NCBI RefSeq assembly: GCF_000612545.2
Contig: NZ_CP097800.1
Coordinates: forward strand, 3,159,001-3,223,000
Reading direction: 5' to 3'
DNA from: Streptomyces sp. PCS3-D2
Lineage (GTDB): Bacteria; Actinomycetota; Actinomycetes; Streptomycetales; Streptomycetaceae
Length of the DNA: 64,000 bases
Shown: positions 1-12,326 of the stretch, piece after piece
How the letters are laid out: each line of letters opens with the position of its first letter
Numbering within the stretch: position 1 is the stretch's first letter
Notes under the pieces: generated by a model
What the model saw: only the letters and a program-made list of their open reading frames with translations
Database searches by the model: none
What the model was told of the DNA's origin: nothing
Program-made: the position numbers and the translations under genes

Positions 1-295
1 CCGACGGCAGCGAGGGAGAGCCGTGCGGGACGGTCGTGCGCAGCAGGAGCCGGCGTACGCGGCGGTTCTCCAGCGAGGCGACGTGCGCGCAGACCCGGAA
101 GCCGGTGCCGGGCTCGTCCACGGCGCTCAGCCAGTCGAAGTACGTGCAGCCCAGCTTGTCCCGGGCGATCTCCAGCGAGGAGATCCAGGAGCCGACGGGC
201 ACGTCGACGGTGAGGACGTCGTACGAGAGCTCGGCCACGGCCTCGGCGCCGAAGAGCGTCGGCGCGGCGTCGGGGAGGGAGTCGTAGAGGTTCAC
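1..295 (-). CDS. nuoC2: NADH-quinone oxidoreductase subunit C-like, second nuo locus (partial, 3' end off window)
   Basis: Encodes a 30-kDa-type (NuoC) subunit, part of the cytoplasmic connecting arm of a complex I-like enzyme. Only the first 98 codons are visible; the reading frame runs off the left edge. The N-terminus reads [20 protein letters not shown], and the downstream stretch with [16 protein letters not shown] resembles the NuoC fold. The GTG start overlaps the nuoB2 stop in a GTGA arrangement, so it is probably translationally coupled. This copy is distinct from the complete nuoC at 35559-36305. Family assignment rests on a partial sequence and on the nuoA2-nuoB2 context. Confidence 0.85.
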   Translation of the reverse strand, partial: MNLYDSLPDAAPTLFGAEAVAELSYDVLTVDVPVGSWISSLEIARDKLGCTYFDWLSAVDEPGTGFRVCAHVASLENRRVRRLLLRTTVPHGSPSLPS

Positions 296-885
296 GCGCC
301 GGCCCCCTGCCCGGGTGCCGGCGGGGCCGTGACCAGGCCGCTGGTCAGCTGGGAGACGGACGGCCCCGACGCATAGCGGTCGGCCAGCGACTCACGGGCG
401 ATCTTCTCCTGGAGCTTGAGGATGCCCTGCAGGAGCGCCTCCGGGCGCGGCGGGCAGCCGGGCACGTAGACGTCGACGGGGATGATCTGGTCGACGCCCT
501 TCGTCACCGAGTACGAGTCCCAGTACGGGCCGCCGCAGTTGGAGCAGGCGCCGAAGGAGATGACGTACTTCGGCTCCGGCATCTGCTCGTAGAGCCGCTT
601 GACCGCGGGGGCCATCTTGTCCGTGACGGTGCCCGAGACGATCATCAGATCGGCCTGGCGCGGACCCGGTGCGAACGGGATGACGCCGAGGCGGATGAAG
701 TCGTGCCGGGCCATCGACGCGGCGATGAACTCGATCGCGCAGCAGGCCAGGCCGAAGTTGAAGACCCACAGGCTGTACCGGCGGCCCCAGTTCAGGACCA
801 CCTTCATCGGTTCCGGGGCCAGGCGGGAGAGGACTCCGAGGCGCTTGGGCTCGGGGAGCAGCTCCGGCTGAGGTGTCACGTCCAT
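292..885 (-). CDS. nuoB2: NADH-quinone oxidoreductase subunit B, second copy
   Basis: NuoB/PSST subunit (197 aa), which carries the terminal [4Fe-4S] cluster N2 that passes electrons to quinone. The tandem cysteines of GLACCAIEF, the GACSNCGG segment and the PGCPPRPE motif supply the usual ligands. The start chosen is the ATG at 885, giving [15 protein letters not shown]; the open frame extends further upstream only because of high GC. It overlaps the nuoA2 stop by 10 nt and its own stop overlaps the nuoC2 start. It is clearly a diverged paralogue of nuoB at 36302-36856 (GACSNCGG here versus GVCASSGG there), so the two complexes are not recent duplicates. Confidence 0.95.
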   Translation of the reverse strand: MDVTPQPELLPEPKRLGVLSRLAPEPMKVVLNWGRRYSLWVFNFGLACCAIEFIAASMARHDFIRLGVIPFAPGPRQADLMIVSGTVTDKMAPAVKRLYEQMPEPKYVISFGACSNCGGPYWDSYSVTKGVDQIIPVDVYVPGCPPRPEALLQGILKLQEKIARESLADRYASGPSVSQLTSGLVTAPPAPGQGAGA

Positions 886-1283
886 TCGAGGACGCCCTTC
901 TTGTACGCATAGAGCAGGCCGACGGCCAGGAAGCCCAGGAAGATGAACATCTCGACCAGGGTCGTGGCGCCGTAGCCGGCGGCGGCGAACACCGTCGCCC
1001 ACGGGAACAGGAAGATCGAGTCGACGGCGAAGATGACGTAGAGGAACGCGTAGACGTAGTAGCGGACCTGGGTGTGCGCCCAGCCCTCGCCGACGGGGTC
1101 CACGCCGCATTCGTAGGTCAGCAGCTTCTCGGGGGTCGGGACCACGGGCCGCAGGAGGCGGCCCGCGCCGAAGGCGACGGCCACGAAGAGCACACCGAGG
1201 GCTGCGAGCAGACCGACGACCGAATAACTCCGGAAGTAGTCCGCCGCGAGCACGGTTACGGTCGATACCGTTGCTTCGGGCAC
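876..1283 (-). CDS. nuoA2: NADH-quinone oxidoreductase subunit A, second copy
   Basis: Small membrane subunit NuoA (135 aa from the preferred start). Three hydrophobic segments are visible (near residues 16-40, 67-90 and 95-118), with the conserved YECGVDP motif in the loop between segments 1 and 2 and a C-terminal VLEW. The GTG at 1283 is preferred because GAGGAACG lies 5 nt upstream; an in-frame GTG at 1307 would add 8 residues. First gene of the second nuo operon, running leftward and divergent from the sensor kinase at 1431. A TAGACT -10-like hexamer at 1337-1332 would put the transcript start about 40 nt upstream. Confidence 0.9.
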   Translation of the reverse strand: MPEATVSTVTVLAADYFRSYSVVGLLAALGVLFVAVAFGAGRLLRPVVPTPEKLLTYECGVDPVGEGWAHTQVRYYVYAFLYVIFAVDSIFLFPWATVFAAAGYGATTLVEMFIFLGFLAVGLLYAYKKGVLEWT

Positions 1284-1352
1284 GTCCGTTCCTCGCTCCT
1301 CGGTCACTGTCGACGATCTGGTACGGACGGGAGTCTAGGGCCTGCCCCACAC

Positions 1353-1371
1353 GGGGTGGGGTTATCCCCCG
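1353..1371. promoter_or_regulatory. 19-bp element shared by two kinase promoters (copy 1)
   Basis: GGGGTGGGGTTATCCCCCG, identical to 2842-2860. It lies in the divergent interval between nuoA2 and the first kinase, 59 nt upstream of the kinase ATG and near the -35 region of the proposed nuoA2 promoter. The core GGGGTTATCCCC is a near-palindrome. Probably an operator; the binding protein is unknown. Confidence 0.55.
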
Positions 1372-1430
1372 TTCACAGCACCCCGGCCACCCCATGGCAC
1401 CAGCGAGTCCCGCTTGACAGGCTGTGGCGC

Positions 1431-2621
1431 ATGACCACGAGCCCGGCCATAGCCGACACCGACCGACCTCCCCCCGTACGGCCCGTGTTCAGCGCCGTCA
1501 CGTTGAAGGAAATCGCCCATCTGGTGACCAATCTGCCGGAGGCGGTCGTCGGTTTTGTTTACGCGGTCGTCATGATTTCCACCGCGGGCGGTCTTTCCGT
1601 GACCGCGATCGGACTTCCTTTGCTTGCGGTCGGCCTCCTTCTGTCTCGGCAATGGGGACGGCTGGAGCGGGCCCGCGCACGGTTGCTCCTGGGCGTGGGG
1701 GTGGAGGAGCCGACCCCGCTCCCCGGTCCGCGGCGGTCCGGCGGCTTCTTCCCCTGGCTGTGGACGAGCATCAAGGATCCGGTCGGCTGGCGGGCCGTGC
1801 TGTACCAGCTGATCCGGCTGCCCTGGGGGATGCTCACCTTCACGGTAGTCCTGACCGGGCTGTTCGTGCTGTGGCCGGTGCTGCCGTATCTGGTGCGGCT
1901 GCTCGCGAACGCGGACCGCGCGATGGTGCGGGGCCTGCTGTCGCCCTCCGACGACCTGGAGCGTCGGATCGCGGAGCTGGAGTCCGACCGGGGCGTGGTC
2001 GTGGACACGGCCGCCGCCGACCTGCGGCGCATCGAGCGGGACCTGCACGACGGGGCGCAGGCGCGGCTGGTCGCGCTGGCGATGGGGCTGGGCCTGGCGA
2101 AGGAGAAGCTGCTGGAGGACCCCGAGGGCGCTGCGGCGATGGTCGACGAGGCCCACGACGAGGTGAAGCTGGCGCTCCAGGAGCTGCGGGACCTGGCCCG
2201 CGGGATCCACCCGGCCGTGCTGACCGACCGGGGTCTGGATGCGGCGCTGTCGTCGGTGGCGGCGCGGTGCGTGGTGCCGGTGAAGGTGTTGGTGGACCTG
2301 CCGACGGGACCGCAGGCGCGGCCGGCCGAGGCGATCGAGGGCATCGCGTACTTCGTGGTGTCCGAACTGCTGCAGAACGTCAGCAAGCACGCGAGGGCGC
2401 GGGGGGCGACCGTGGAGGTCTGGCGGGCGGGGGCGCGGCTGATGATCCGGGTGTCCGATGACGGGCGGGGCGGGGCGGACACGTCCGGCGGGACGGGGCT
2501 GGCGGGGCTGGCCGAACGGCTGGGCGCGGTGGACGGGGTGCTGGTCGTCGACTCCCCCGAGGGGGAGGGGACGGTGGTGACGGCGGAGCTGCCGTGGCGT
2601 GACCGCCGGGGCCGACTCTGA
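1431..2621 (+). CDS. Sensor histidine kinase (NarL/LiaS-type), first of a paralogous pair
   Basis: Membrane-bound histidine kinase of 396 aa. Residues about 25-170 form a putative sensor domain with four hydrophobic helices in two pairs. A HisKA_3 dimerisation region follows with phospho-acceptor His206 in ERDLHDGAQ, then a HATPase domain with an [10 protein letters not shown]-box and DDGRGG and [10 protein letters not shown] glycine boxes. The start is the ATG at 1431; no clear ribosome-binding site precedes it, so it is less certain. The catalytic half is almost identical to the kinase at 2951-4252. Likely partner is the response regulator at 4688. The signal is unknown; the neighbouring respiratory genes make a redox or envelope signal plausible, but that is inference. 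Confidence 0.93.
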   Translation: MTTSPAIADTDRPPPVRPVFSAVTLKEIAHLVTNLPEAVVGFVYAVVMISTAGGLSVTAIGLPLLAVGLLLSRQWGRLERARARLLLGVGVEEPTPLPGPRRSGGFFPWLWTSIKDPVGWRAVLYQLIRLPWGMLTFTVVLTGLFVLWPVLPYLVRLLANADRAMVRGLLSPSDDLERRIAELESDRGVVVDTAAADLRRIERDLHDGAQARLVALAMGLGLAKEKLLEDPEGAAAMVDEAHDEVKLALQELRDLARGIHPAVLTDRGLDAALSSVAARCVVPVKVLVDLPTGPQARPAEAIEGIAYFVVSELLQNVSKHARARGATVEVWRAGARLMIRVSDDGRGGADTSGGTGLAGLAERLGAVDGVLVVDSPEGEGTVVTAELPWRDRRGRL

Positions 2622-2950
<329 letters not shown>

Positions 2951-4252
2951 ATGGACGACGGCAAGGGCGGGCGGGGCGGGGTCGGTGCGGTGCTGCTGGC
3001 CCCGGTGGCGGGGCGGACCTGGCGGGAGTTCGCGTACCTCCTGGTCGGGCTGCCGCTGAGCACGCTGTACTTCTCCCTCACCATCACCGGCGTGAGCCTC
3101 GGTGCCGGCCTGCTCGTCACCTTCTTGGGCGTCCCGGTACTGGCGGGGGTGCTGGCCATGTGCCGCGGGTTCGGGCGGCTGGAGCGGATCCGGGTGCGCG
3201 TGCTGCTCGGGGCGCACATCAGCGAGCCGGCGCCGATCCGTGCGAAGAAGAGCGGGCCGCTCGCCGCCATGGGCGCGGTCCTGCGCAGCGGCAGCGCCTG
3301 GCGGCACGCGCTGTACTCCGTGATCCACTTCCCGTGGGCGGTGTTCGCCTTCTGCGTGGCACTGACCTTCTGGGCGGTCGGCTGGACGTACCTGCTGTAC
3401 CCGCTGTGGTTCTGGGTCCTCCCCACCTGGACCGACCAGCCGGGGCTCCAGCTCTTCCAGAACGACGACTACTCCTTCTACCTCGACTCGCCCGCGGAGA
3501 TCGCCCTCACCTGCCTCGTCGGGCTGGCCGTCACCCTCGCCACCCCGTGGCTGTTCAGGGCGCTGACCACGGTGGACCGGGTCGTGGTCGGCGGGCTGCT
3601 CGGTGCGTCCCGGCTGGACAGCCGGGTCACCGAGCTGGAGTCCGACCGGGGGGTCGTCGTGGACACCGCCGCCGCCGACCTGCGGCGCATCGAACGGGAT
3701 CTGCACGACGGTGCCCAGGCACGGCTGGCGGCGCTGGCGATGGACCTGGGGCTGGCGAAGGAGAAGTTCGGCCAGGACCCCCAGGCCGCCGCCCGCATGG
3801 TGGACGAGGCGCACGGCGAGGTGAAGACCGCCTTGCAGGAGCTGCGGGACCTGGCCCGCGGAATCCACCCGGCCGTGCTGACCGACCGCGGGCTGGACGC
3901 CGCGCTGTCCTCGGTGGCCGCCCGGTGCACCGTGCCGGTACGGGTGGAAGTGGACCTCGCGGCCAGGCCGGCCGCGGCCATCGAGGGGATTGCGTACGCC
4001 ACGGTCTCGGAGCTGCTGCAGAACATCGGCAGGCACTCCGCGGCCCGATCGGCCTCGGTGGACGTGTGGCGGTCCGGGGGGCGGCTGCTGCTCCGGGTGG
4101 CCGATGACGGCCGGGGCGGCGCGAGCGTGCGGGCCGGGACGGGGCTGGCGGGGCTCGCCGAGCGGCTGGACGCCGTGGACGGGGTGCTGGTCGTCGACTC
4201 CCCCGAGGGCGGGGGCACGACGGTCACCGCCGAGCTGCCGTGGCGGTCCTGA
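2951..4252 (+). CDS. Sensor histidine kinase, second of the paralogous pair
   Basis: Membrane histidine kinase of 433 aa. The N-terminal sensor domain (about residues 20-220) has four hydrophobic helices and is longer than in its neighbour, with an aromatic insert (NDDYSFYLDSP) before the last helix. The catalytic half carries HisKA_3 with phospho-acceptor His252 in LHDGAQ and a HATPase domain ending in [10 protein letters not shown]. The block from [18 protein letters not shown] onward matches the kinase at 1431 almost residue for residue, while the sensor halves differ much more. This pattern indicates duplication with later divergence of the input domain. No other response regulator is nearby, so both kinases may feed the one at 4688. 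Confidence 0.93.
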   Translation: MDDGKGGRGGVGAVLLAPVAGRTWREFAYLLVGLPLSTLYFSLTITGVSLGAGLLVTFLGVPVLAGVLAMCRGFGRLERIRVRVLLGAHISEPAPIRAKKSGPLAAMGAVLRSGSAWRHALYSVIHFPWAVFAFCVALTFWAVGWTYLLYPLWFWVLPTWTDQPGLQLFQNDDYSFYLDSPAEIALTCLVGLAVTLATPWLFRALTTVDRVVVGGLLGASRLDSRVTELESDRGVVVDTAAADLRRIERDLHDGAQARLAALAMDLGLAKEKFGQDPQAAARMVDEAHGEVKTALQELRDLARGIHPAVLTDRGLDAALSSVAARCTVPVRVEVDLAARPAAAIEGIAYATVSELLQNIGRHSAARSASVDVWRSGGRLLLRVADDGRGGASVRAGTGLAGLAERLDAVDGVLVVDSPEGGGTTVTAELPWRS

Positions 4253-4687
4253 CGCCGGTGCGGAGCCGTGGGACCCCCGTCCGGGTGGGCCGGGGGTCCG
4301 TCCGCGCGCCCGCCCCACCGCCGCCTCCCGGCCCGCTTCCCCGAACCCCGCGCCCCGGACTCCCGGGCCACACCGGAGGGCGCCCCGGGCGGGGCTGAAA
4401 CGGCGCGGCGCCGCCGCTCAGGATCCCCGGACGGGAACCCGGGGTGGGCATCCGGACGGAAATCCGGGGCGGGCGTCCGAGCGGGAATCCAGGCCGCGGA
4501 CGCCGACGCGGCCGGACGGCGCCGGCTCCCGTGGATCCGGAGCTCTGGCTTCCATCAGCTCGGTGTGCGAAAACTCCCCTCGTACGCCCACGTGTTGTCC
4601 CGGCTCTGCCTTCACCGGGACTTAAGGCTGGGATGCTTGGCTGAGTCGGGCAGTACGGGAACGAGTGGACGCGGGAGCTGCTGAGTC
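4253..4687. other. Intergenic region: terminator and degenerate 25-bp tandem repeat
   Basis: A 435-bp gap upstream of the response regulator. After the terminator at 4271-4299 there are three degenerate tandem copies of a 25-bp unit at 4425-4499. No gene is supported. The less GC-rich stretch around 4560-4640 probably holds the regulator promoter, but I cannot pick a -10 with confidence. Confidence 0.6.
4271..4299 (+). terminator. Hairpin terminator after second kinase
   Basis: GGACCCCCG and CGGGGGTCC form a perfect 9-bp stem with an 11-nt loop, 18 nt past the stop codon. No U-tract, as is common in Streptomyces. Confidence 0.65.
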
Positions 4688-5359
4688 GTGGAAGACAGGG
4701 TGCGGGTGGTCATCGCCGAGGATTCCGTACTGCTGCGCGAGGGCCTGACCCGGTTGCTGACGGACCGGGGGCATGACGTCGTGGCGGGCGTCGGGGACGG
4801 GGAGGCCCTGATCAAGACGGTGGCGGACCTCGCCGCCGAGGATGCGCTGCCCGACGTGGTGGTGGCGGACGTGCGCATGCCGCCGACGCACACCGACGAG
4901 GGCGTGCGGGCCGCCGTACGGCTGCGGCGCGACCACCCCGGGATAGGCGTGCTGGTGCTGTCGCAGTACGTGGAGGAGCAGTACGCCACGGAGCTCCTGG
5001 CCGGTTCCAGTACCGGAGTGGGGTATCTACTGAAGGACCGGGTGGCCGAGGTGCGCGAGTTCCTGGACGCCGTGGTCCGGGTGGCCAGGGGCGGCACCGC
5101 CCTAGATCCCGAGGTCGTCGCCCAGCTGCTGGGGCGCAGCCGGAAACAGGACGTCCTGGCGGGTCTGACGCCGCGCGAGCGCGAGGTGCTGGGGCTGATG
5201 GCCGAGGGCCGTACCAATTCCGCCGTGGCCAAGCAGCTGGTCGTGAGCGACGGAGCGGTGGAGAAGCACGTCGGCAACATCTTCATGAAACTGGGCCTGT
5301 CGCCGAGTGAGGGGGATCACCGGCGCGTACTGGCCGTTCTCACCTATCTGAAATCTTGA
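4688..5359 (+). CDS. Two-component response regulator, NarL/LuxR family
   Basis: Cytoplasmic DNA-binding response regulator of 223 aa. The receiver domain (residues 4-125) has the acidic pair E11/D12, phospho-acceptor Asp61 in VVADVRMPP and the conserved Lys116 in YLLKDR. A LuxR-type helix-turn-helix follows ([20 protein letters not shown] through [14 protein letters not shown]). The start is the GTG at 4688, with a GGGAG ribosome-binding site about 12 nt upstream. It is the only response regulator near two kinases of the matching HisKA_3 class, so it is the natural phosphotransfer partner. The shared 19-bp element at the kinase promoters could be its target, but that is untested. Confidence 0.95.
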   Translation: MEDRVRVVIAEDSVLLREGLTRLLTDRGHDVVAGVGDGEALIKTVADLAAEDALPDVVVADVRMPPTHTDEGVRAAVRLRRDHPGIGVLVLSQYVEEQYATELLAGSSTGVGYLLKDRVAEVREFLDAVVRVARGGTALDPEVVAQLLGRSRKQDVLAGLTPREREVLGLMAEGRTNSAVAKQLVVSDGAVEKHVGNIFMKLGLSPSEGDHRRVLAVLTYLKS

Positions 5360-5452
5360 TCGACTGAAACTTTGTCAGATACGGCATACCGGCAGGGCCG
5401 TCTCGAATTATGGCCCTACGGTCCAGAATGTGGTCGCTCCTGGGGGCCTGAT

Positions 5453-5468
5453 CCCTACCGTCGTAGGG
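5453..5468. promoter_or_regulatory. Inverted repeat in korA upstream region
   Basis: CCCTAC-CGTC-GTAGGG, centred about 50 nt upstream of the korA GTG. It overlaps a possible -10 (TAGGGT, 5464-5469), so it could be an operator. Low confidence. Confidence 0.3.
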
Positions 5469-5510
5469 TGGGTCATGGGGGTGCTCACGCCTCGAAGGAG
5501 GTCCAGTTCA

Positions 5511-7446
<1,936 letters not shown>

Positions 7447-7454
<8 letters not shown>

Positions 7455-8526
7455 GGTGACCGAGGCGACCGACGGGGCGCGGACCCTGCTCTCGCTGGTA
7501 CCGAAGGCCGAGGGCAAGCAGTCGATGAAGGACTTCAAGTCGGACCAGGAGGTCCGCTGGTGTCCCGGTTGCGGCGACTACGCCGTGCTCGCCGCCGTCC
7601 AGGGCTTCATGCCCGAGCTGGGGCTGGCGAAGGAGAACATCGTCTTCGTCTCCGGCATCGGATGCTCCTCCCGTTTCCCCTACTACATGAACACCTACGG
7701 GATGCACTCGATCCACGGCCGGGCGCCCGCCATCGCGACGGGCCTGTGCACCTCCCGGCGCGACCTGTCGGTGTGGGTCGTCACGGGGGACGGCGACGCC
7801 CTGTCCATCGGCGGCAACCACCTGATCCACGCCCTGCGCCGCAACGTCAACCTGAAGATCCTGCTCTTCAACAACCGGATCTACGGTCTGACCAAGGGCC
7901 AGTACTCCCCCACCTCCGAGGTCGGCAAGATCACCAAGTCGACGCCGATGGGCTCGCTGGACGCGCCCTTCAACCCGGTGTCGCTGGCGCTCGGCGCCGA
8001 GGCGTCGTTCGTCGCCCGCACCGTCGACTCCGACCGCAAGCACCTCACCGAGGTGTTGCGCCAGGCGGCCGACCACCAGGGCACGGCGCTCGTCGAGATC
8101 TACCAGAACTGCAACATCTTCAACGACGGCGCCTTCGAGGTCCTCAAGGACAAGGACCGGGCCCGCGAGGCGGTGATCAGGCTGGAGGACGGCCGGCCGA
8201 TCCGGTTCGGCGCGGACGACGAGAAGGGCGTGGTGCGCAATCAGACCACCGGGGACCTGGAGGTGGTCGACGTGACCCCCGCCAACGAGGGGCGGGTCCT
8301 CGTCCACGACGCCCGAGCCGCCAGCCCCGCCACGGCGTTCGCGCTCTCCCGGCTCGCCGACCCGGACACCCTGCACCGGACCCCGATCGGGGTCTTCCGC
8401 AGTGTCGAACGACCGGTCTACGACACCCTGATGGCCGACCAGCTCGACGCGGCCGTCGACCGCAGCGGCAAGGGCGACCTGGGCGCACTGCTGAACGGCA
8501 GTGACACCTGGACCGTCGTCGGCTGA
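7447..8526 (+). CDS. korB: 2-oxoacid:ferredoxin oxidoreductase, beta subunit
   Basis: TPP-binding beta subunit (359 aa) partnering korA. Cys39 and Cys42 (WCPGCGDY) and a further Cys in GIGCSSR are the usual [4Fe-4S] ligands. GDGDALSIGGNH through LLFNN is the thiamine diphosphate/Mg motif. The ATG is preceded by AAGGAGG at 7434-7440, inside the 3' end of korA, so the pair is co-translated. Substrate is assigned as 2-oxoglutarate by family resemblance; pyruvate or branched-chain 2-oxoacids cannot be excluded from sequence. A strong terminator follows. Confidence 0.95.
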
Positions 8527-8537
8527 CCGAACCACGC

Positions 8538-8588
8538 GGACGCGCCGAAGCCCGGACCCCCTCGACGGGTCCGGGCTTCGGCGCGTCC
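8538..8588 (+). terminator. Terminator after korAB
   Basis: Perfect 22-bp stem (8538-8559 with 8567-8588) and a 7-nt loop CCTCGAC, beginning 11 nt after the korB stop. Confidence 0.9.
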
Positions 8589-8614
8589 GCCCCCCGAGAG
8601 GTAAGCCCTCCCCC

Positions 8615-8645
8615 GGGAAGCGCTTTCAAAAAGAAAGCGCTTCCC
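8615..8645. promoter_or_regulatory. Double-palindrome operator candidate upstream of qorB-like gene
   Basis: GGGAAGCGCTTTC and its exact inverse GAAAGCGCTTCCC flank AAAAA. Each arm also holds its own palindrome AAGCGCTT (8618-8625 and 8635-8642), with centres 17 bp apart. The 3' arm ends 36 nt before the ATG. The form suggests a dimer-of-dimers repressor site; the hexamer AGCGCT resembles LacI-family operators. No regulator gene is adjacent. Confidence 0.6.
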
Positions 8646-8681
8646 GTAGGGTTGCGCTGTCGTCCATCGAGGAGAACAGTC

Positions 8682-9536
8682 ATGAGCATCGTCGTCACCG
8701 CAGCCACCGGAGCCCTGGGCCGCCTCGTCGTCGAGGAACTGCTGGAACGGGTCCCCGCCGACCGCGTCGCCGTCGTCGTCCGCAGCGCGGAGAAGGCCTT
8801 CGACCTGGCCGCACGCGGGATCGACGTGCGCGTCGCCGACTACGACGACCCGGCCGCCCTGGCCGTCGCCTTCCGGCCCGGCGACCGGGTGCTGCTGATC
8901 TCCGGCAATGAGATCGGGCGGCGCGTCGCGCAGCACACCGCCGTGATCGCTGCCGCGAAGGCGGCGGGCGCGGCACAGCTGGCCTACACCGGCGTCCTCG
9001 GCGGCCCGGAGGCGGACTTCGAGCTGGCCTCGGAGCACACCGCCACCGAGCAGGCCGTCCTCGCCTCCGGACTCCCGTACACCTTCCTGCGCAACGGCTG
9101 GTACCACGAGAACTACACCCGCGACCTGCCGGCCGTGCTCGGGCACGGGGCGGTCCTGGCCAGCGCGGGCGAGGGGCGGGTCGCCTCGGCGGCGCGGGCC
9201 GACTACGCGGCGGCCGCCGCCGCGGTGCTCACCGGCGAGGGGCACCTGAACCGGATCTACGAACTCTCCGGCGACACCGCGTGGAGCCTCGCGGAGTACG
9301 CGGCCGAGGTCTCGGCACAGAGCGGCAAGGAGATCGCGTACAGCGAGGTCCCGGCCGACGAACACCTGCGGATCCTGACGGACGCCGGAGTGCCGGAGGG
9401 GTTCGCCGCGATCATCGTCGACGTGGACGCGGCGATCGCGCGCGGCCGGCTGGCCGGCACCGGCGGAGACCTCGCCCGGCTGATCGGGCGGCCGACGACC
9501 CCGGTCGCCCAGGCGATCGGGGCCGCGCTGGCCTGA
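8682..9536 (+). CDS. qorB: NmrA-like NAD(P)H:quinone oxidoreductase (QorB/YtfG family)
   Basis: Atypical short-chain dehydrogenase of 284 aa. A Rossmann start (SIVVTAATGALGRLVVEELL) is followed by FLRNGWYHENYTRDLPA and ASAARADYAAAAAAVLTGEG, a pattern I recognise from Escherichia coli QorB (YtfG), which reduces quinones with NADPH. The start is the ATG at 8682, with GAGGAGA 7 nt upstream. It is monocistronic: the korAB terminator lies upstream and the next gene has its own promoter region. Cytosolic; probable role is quinone detoxification. The striking inverted repeat at 8615-8645 suggests specific repression. Confidence 0.88.
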   Translation: MSIVVTAATGALGRLVVEELLERVPADRVAVVVRSAEKAFDLAARGIDVRVADYDDPAALAVAFRPGDRVLLISGNEIGRRVAQHTAVIAAAKAAGAAQLAYTGVLGGPEADFELASEHTATEQAVLASGLPYTFLRNGWYHENYTRDLPAVLGHGAVLASAGEGRVASAARADYAAAAAAVLTGEGHLNRIYELSGDTAWSLAEYAAEVSAQSGKEIAYSEVPADEHLRILTDAGVPEGFAAIIVDVDAAIARGRLAGTGGDLARLIGRPTTPVAQAIGAALA

Positions 9537-9610
9537 ACCCGCGGACTCCCGGCGGACTCCCCGGGGACTCCCGGCGGACGCGCCGCCGCGGCCCCGCGAG
9601 ACGTCACACG

Positions 9611-9649
9611 GGATGTCATGAGTATCTCCCGATTACGGGCATGACATCC
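9611..9649. promoter_or_regulatory. Inverted repeat upstream of rarD
   Basis: GGATGTCATG (9611-9620) and CATGACATCC (9640-9649): perfect 10-bp arms with a 19-nt spacer, about 55 nt before the rarD start. Possible operator or transcript hairpin. Confidence 0.35.
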
Positions 9650-9704
9650 GGGCCCCGCGGCGCTAACGTCGTCAAAGTTGGCTGGAAGTCGCACAGGAGG
9701 CCCC

Positions 9705-10649
9705 GTGAAGGCACAGAACGAGCAGCGCGCGGGTTTGCTCTACGGATTCGGCGCTTACGGGATGTGGGGGCTGGTCCCCCTCTTCTGGCCGCTGCTGATG
9801 CCTGCCGGGGCCGTCGAGATCCTCGCCCACCGCATGACGTGGTCCCTGGCCGTGGTCGGCCTGGCACTGCTCGCAGTGCGCCGCTGGAGCTGGATACGCG
9901 AGCTGCTGAGCCGGCCGCGCAAGCTGGGTCTGACCGCGCTGGCCGCGTCCATCATCAGCGTGAACTGGGGCCTGTACATCTGGTCGGTCAACAACGGCCA
10001 CGTCGTCGAGTCGAGCCTCGGCTACTTCATCAACCCGCTGGTGAGCATCGCCATGGGCGTGCTGGTCCTGGGTGAGCGGCTGCGGCGCGCGCAGTGGGTG
10101 GCCGTCGGCCTCAGCTTCGTCGCCGTGCTCGTCCTCGCCGTCGGCTACGGGCGGCCGCCGTGGATCTCGCTGGTCCTGGCCTGCTCGTTCGCGACCTACG
10201 GCCTGATCAAGAAAAAGCTCAACATGGGCGGGCTGGAGTCGCTGGCCGCCGAGACGGCCATGCTGTTCCTGCCGGCCCTCGGATACCTGCTGTGGCTGGG
10301 CGCCCAGGGCCGGTCCAGCTTCGCCTCCCAGGGCGTCGGCCACGCGCTGCTGCTGGCCGCCACCGGCCTGGTCACGGCGATCCCGCTGGTGCTCTTCGGG
10401 GCGGCCGCCATCCGCGTTCCGCTGTCCACCCTGGGACTGCTTCAGTACATGGCCCCGGTGTTCCAGTTCGGACTCGGCGTCCTGTACTTCCACGAGGCCA
10501 TGCCGCCCGAGCGCTGGGCAGGCTTTTCCCTGGTGTGGGCCGCGCTGGCGATCCTGACCTGGGACGCCCTGCGGACCGCTCGGCGCTCCCGCGCCCGGCT
10601 GGAGACGGCTCCCGTGATCACCCCGGCGCCGACCCGCGAACCCGCGTAA
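9705..10649 (+). CDS. rarD: EamA-family transporter, RarD
   Basis: Inner-membrane protein of 314 aa with ten hydrophobic segments in two EamA halves. The N-terminal GLLYGFGAYGMWGLVPLFWP and NWGLYIWSVNNGHVVESSLG are signatures of RarD, a drug/metabolite-transporter subfamily first named for chloramphenicol sensitivity; its substrate is unknown. The GTG at 9705 is chosen because AGGAGG ends 4 nt before it. Monocistronic, ending at the hairpin at 10691-10727. Confidence 0.92.
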   Translation: MKAQNEQRAGLLYGFGAYGMWGLVPLFWPLLMPAGAVEILAHRMTWSLAVVGLALLAVRRWSWIRELLSRPRKLGLTALAASIISVNWGLYIWSVNNGHVVESSLGYFINPLVSIAMGVLVLGERLRRAQWVAVGLSFVAVLVLAVGYGRPPWISLVLACSFATYGLIKKKLNMGGLESLAAETAMLFLPALGYLLWLGAQGRSSFASQGVGHALLLAATGLVTAIPLVLFGAAAIRVPLSTLGLLQYMAPVFQFGLGVLYFHEAMPPERWAGFSLVWAALAILTWDALRTARRSRARLETAPVITPAPTREPA

Positions 10650-10690
10650 CGACCACACGACGGGCCCGCAACAGCAAACGCTCCGACCCC

Positions 10691-10727
10691 ACGATCCCCG
10701 GCACGGACCCTCCGTACCGGGGATCGT
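10691..10727 (+). terminator. Terminator after rarD
   Basis: ACGATCCCCGG pairs with CCGGGGATCGT (11 bp). The intervening CACGGACCCTCCGTA pairs further, leaving a CCC loop. Located 41 nt past the rarD stop. Confidence 0.8.
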
Positions 10728-10813
10728 CCGTTTTCCGAACTGCCCTGACCGAATTGAGGTCTTGACGGATAGTCATACTCTCGCTGACCATCAGGCTCGC
10801 ACTTCCGCACTGA

Positions 10814-12205
<1,392 letters not shown>

Positions 12206-12292
12206 GGCGTTCCAGGGGATTCCGGGAGGTTCCAGGACCTTCCGGAGCCCTGCAGGACCCTCCGGGCGACCGGCGGTCCCGCCGCGCTCTGG

Positions 12293-12326
12293 GCTCCGGC
12301 GCGATCCACCCGGACCGCGCCGGAGC
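12293..12326. terminator. Bidirectional terminator between convergent genes
   Basis: GCTCCGGCGCG and CGCGCCGGAGC form an 11-bp perfect stem with a 12-nt loop, between the aminopeptidase stop (12205) and the convergent toxin-like stop (12327). Confidence 0.75.

Noticed and set aside
1414-1419. TTGACA as a -35 element for the first kinase
   Set aside because: Only 11 nt separate it from the start codon, so the matching -10 would lie inside the gene.
10762-10790. TTGACG-based promoter for the aminopeptidase
   Set aside because: No acceptable -10 at 16-18 bp spacing.
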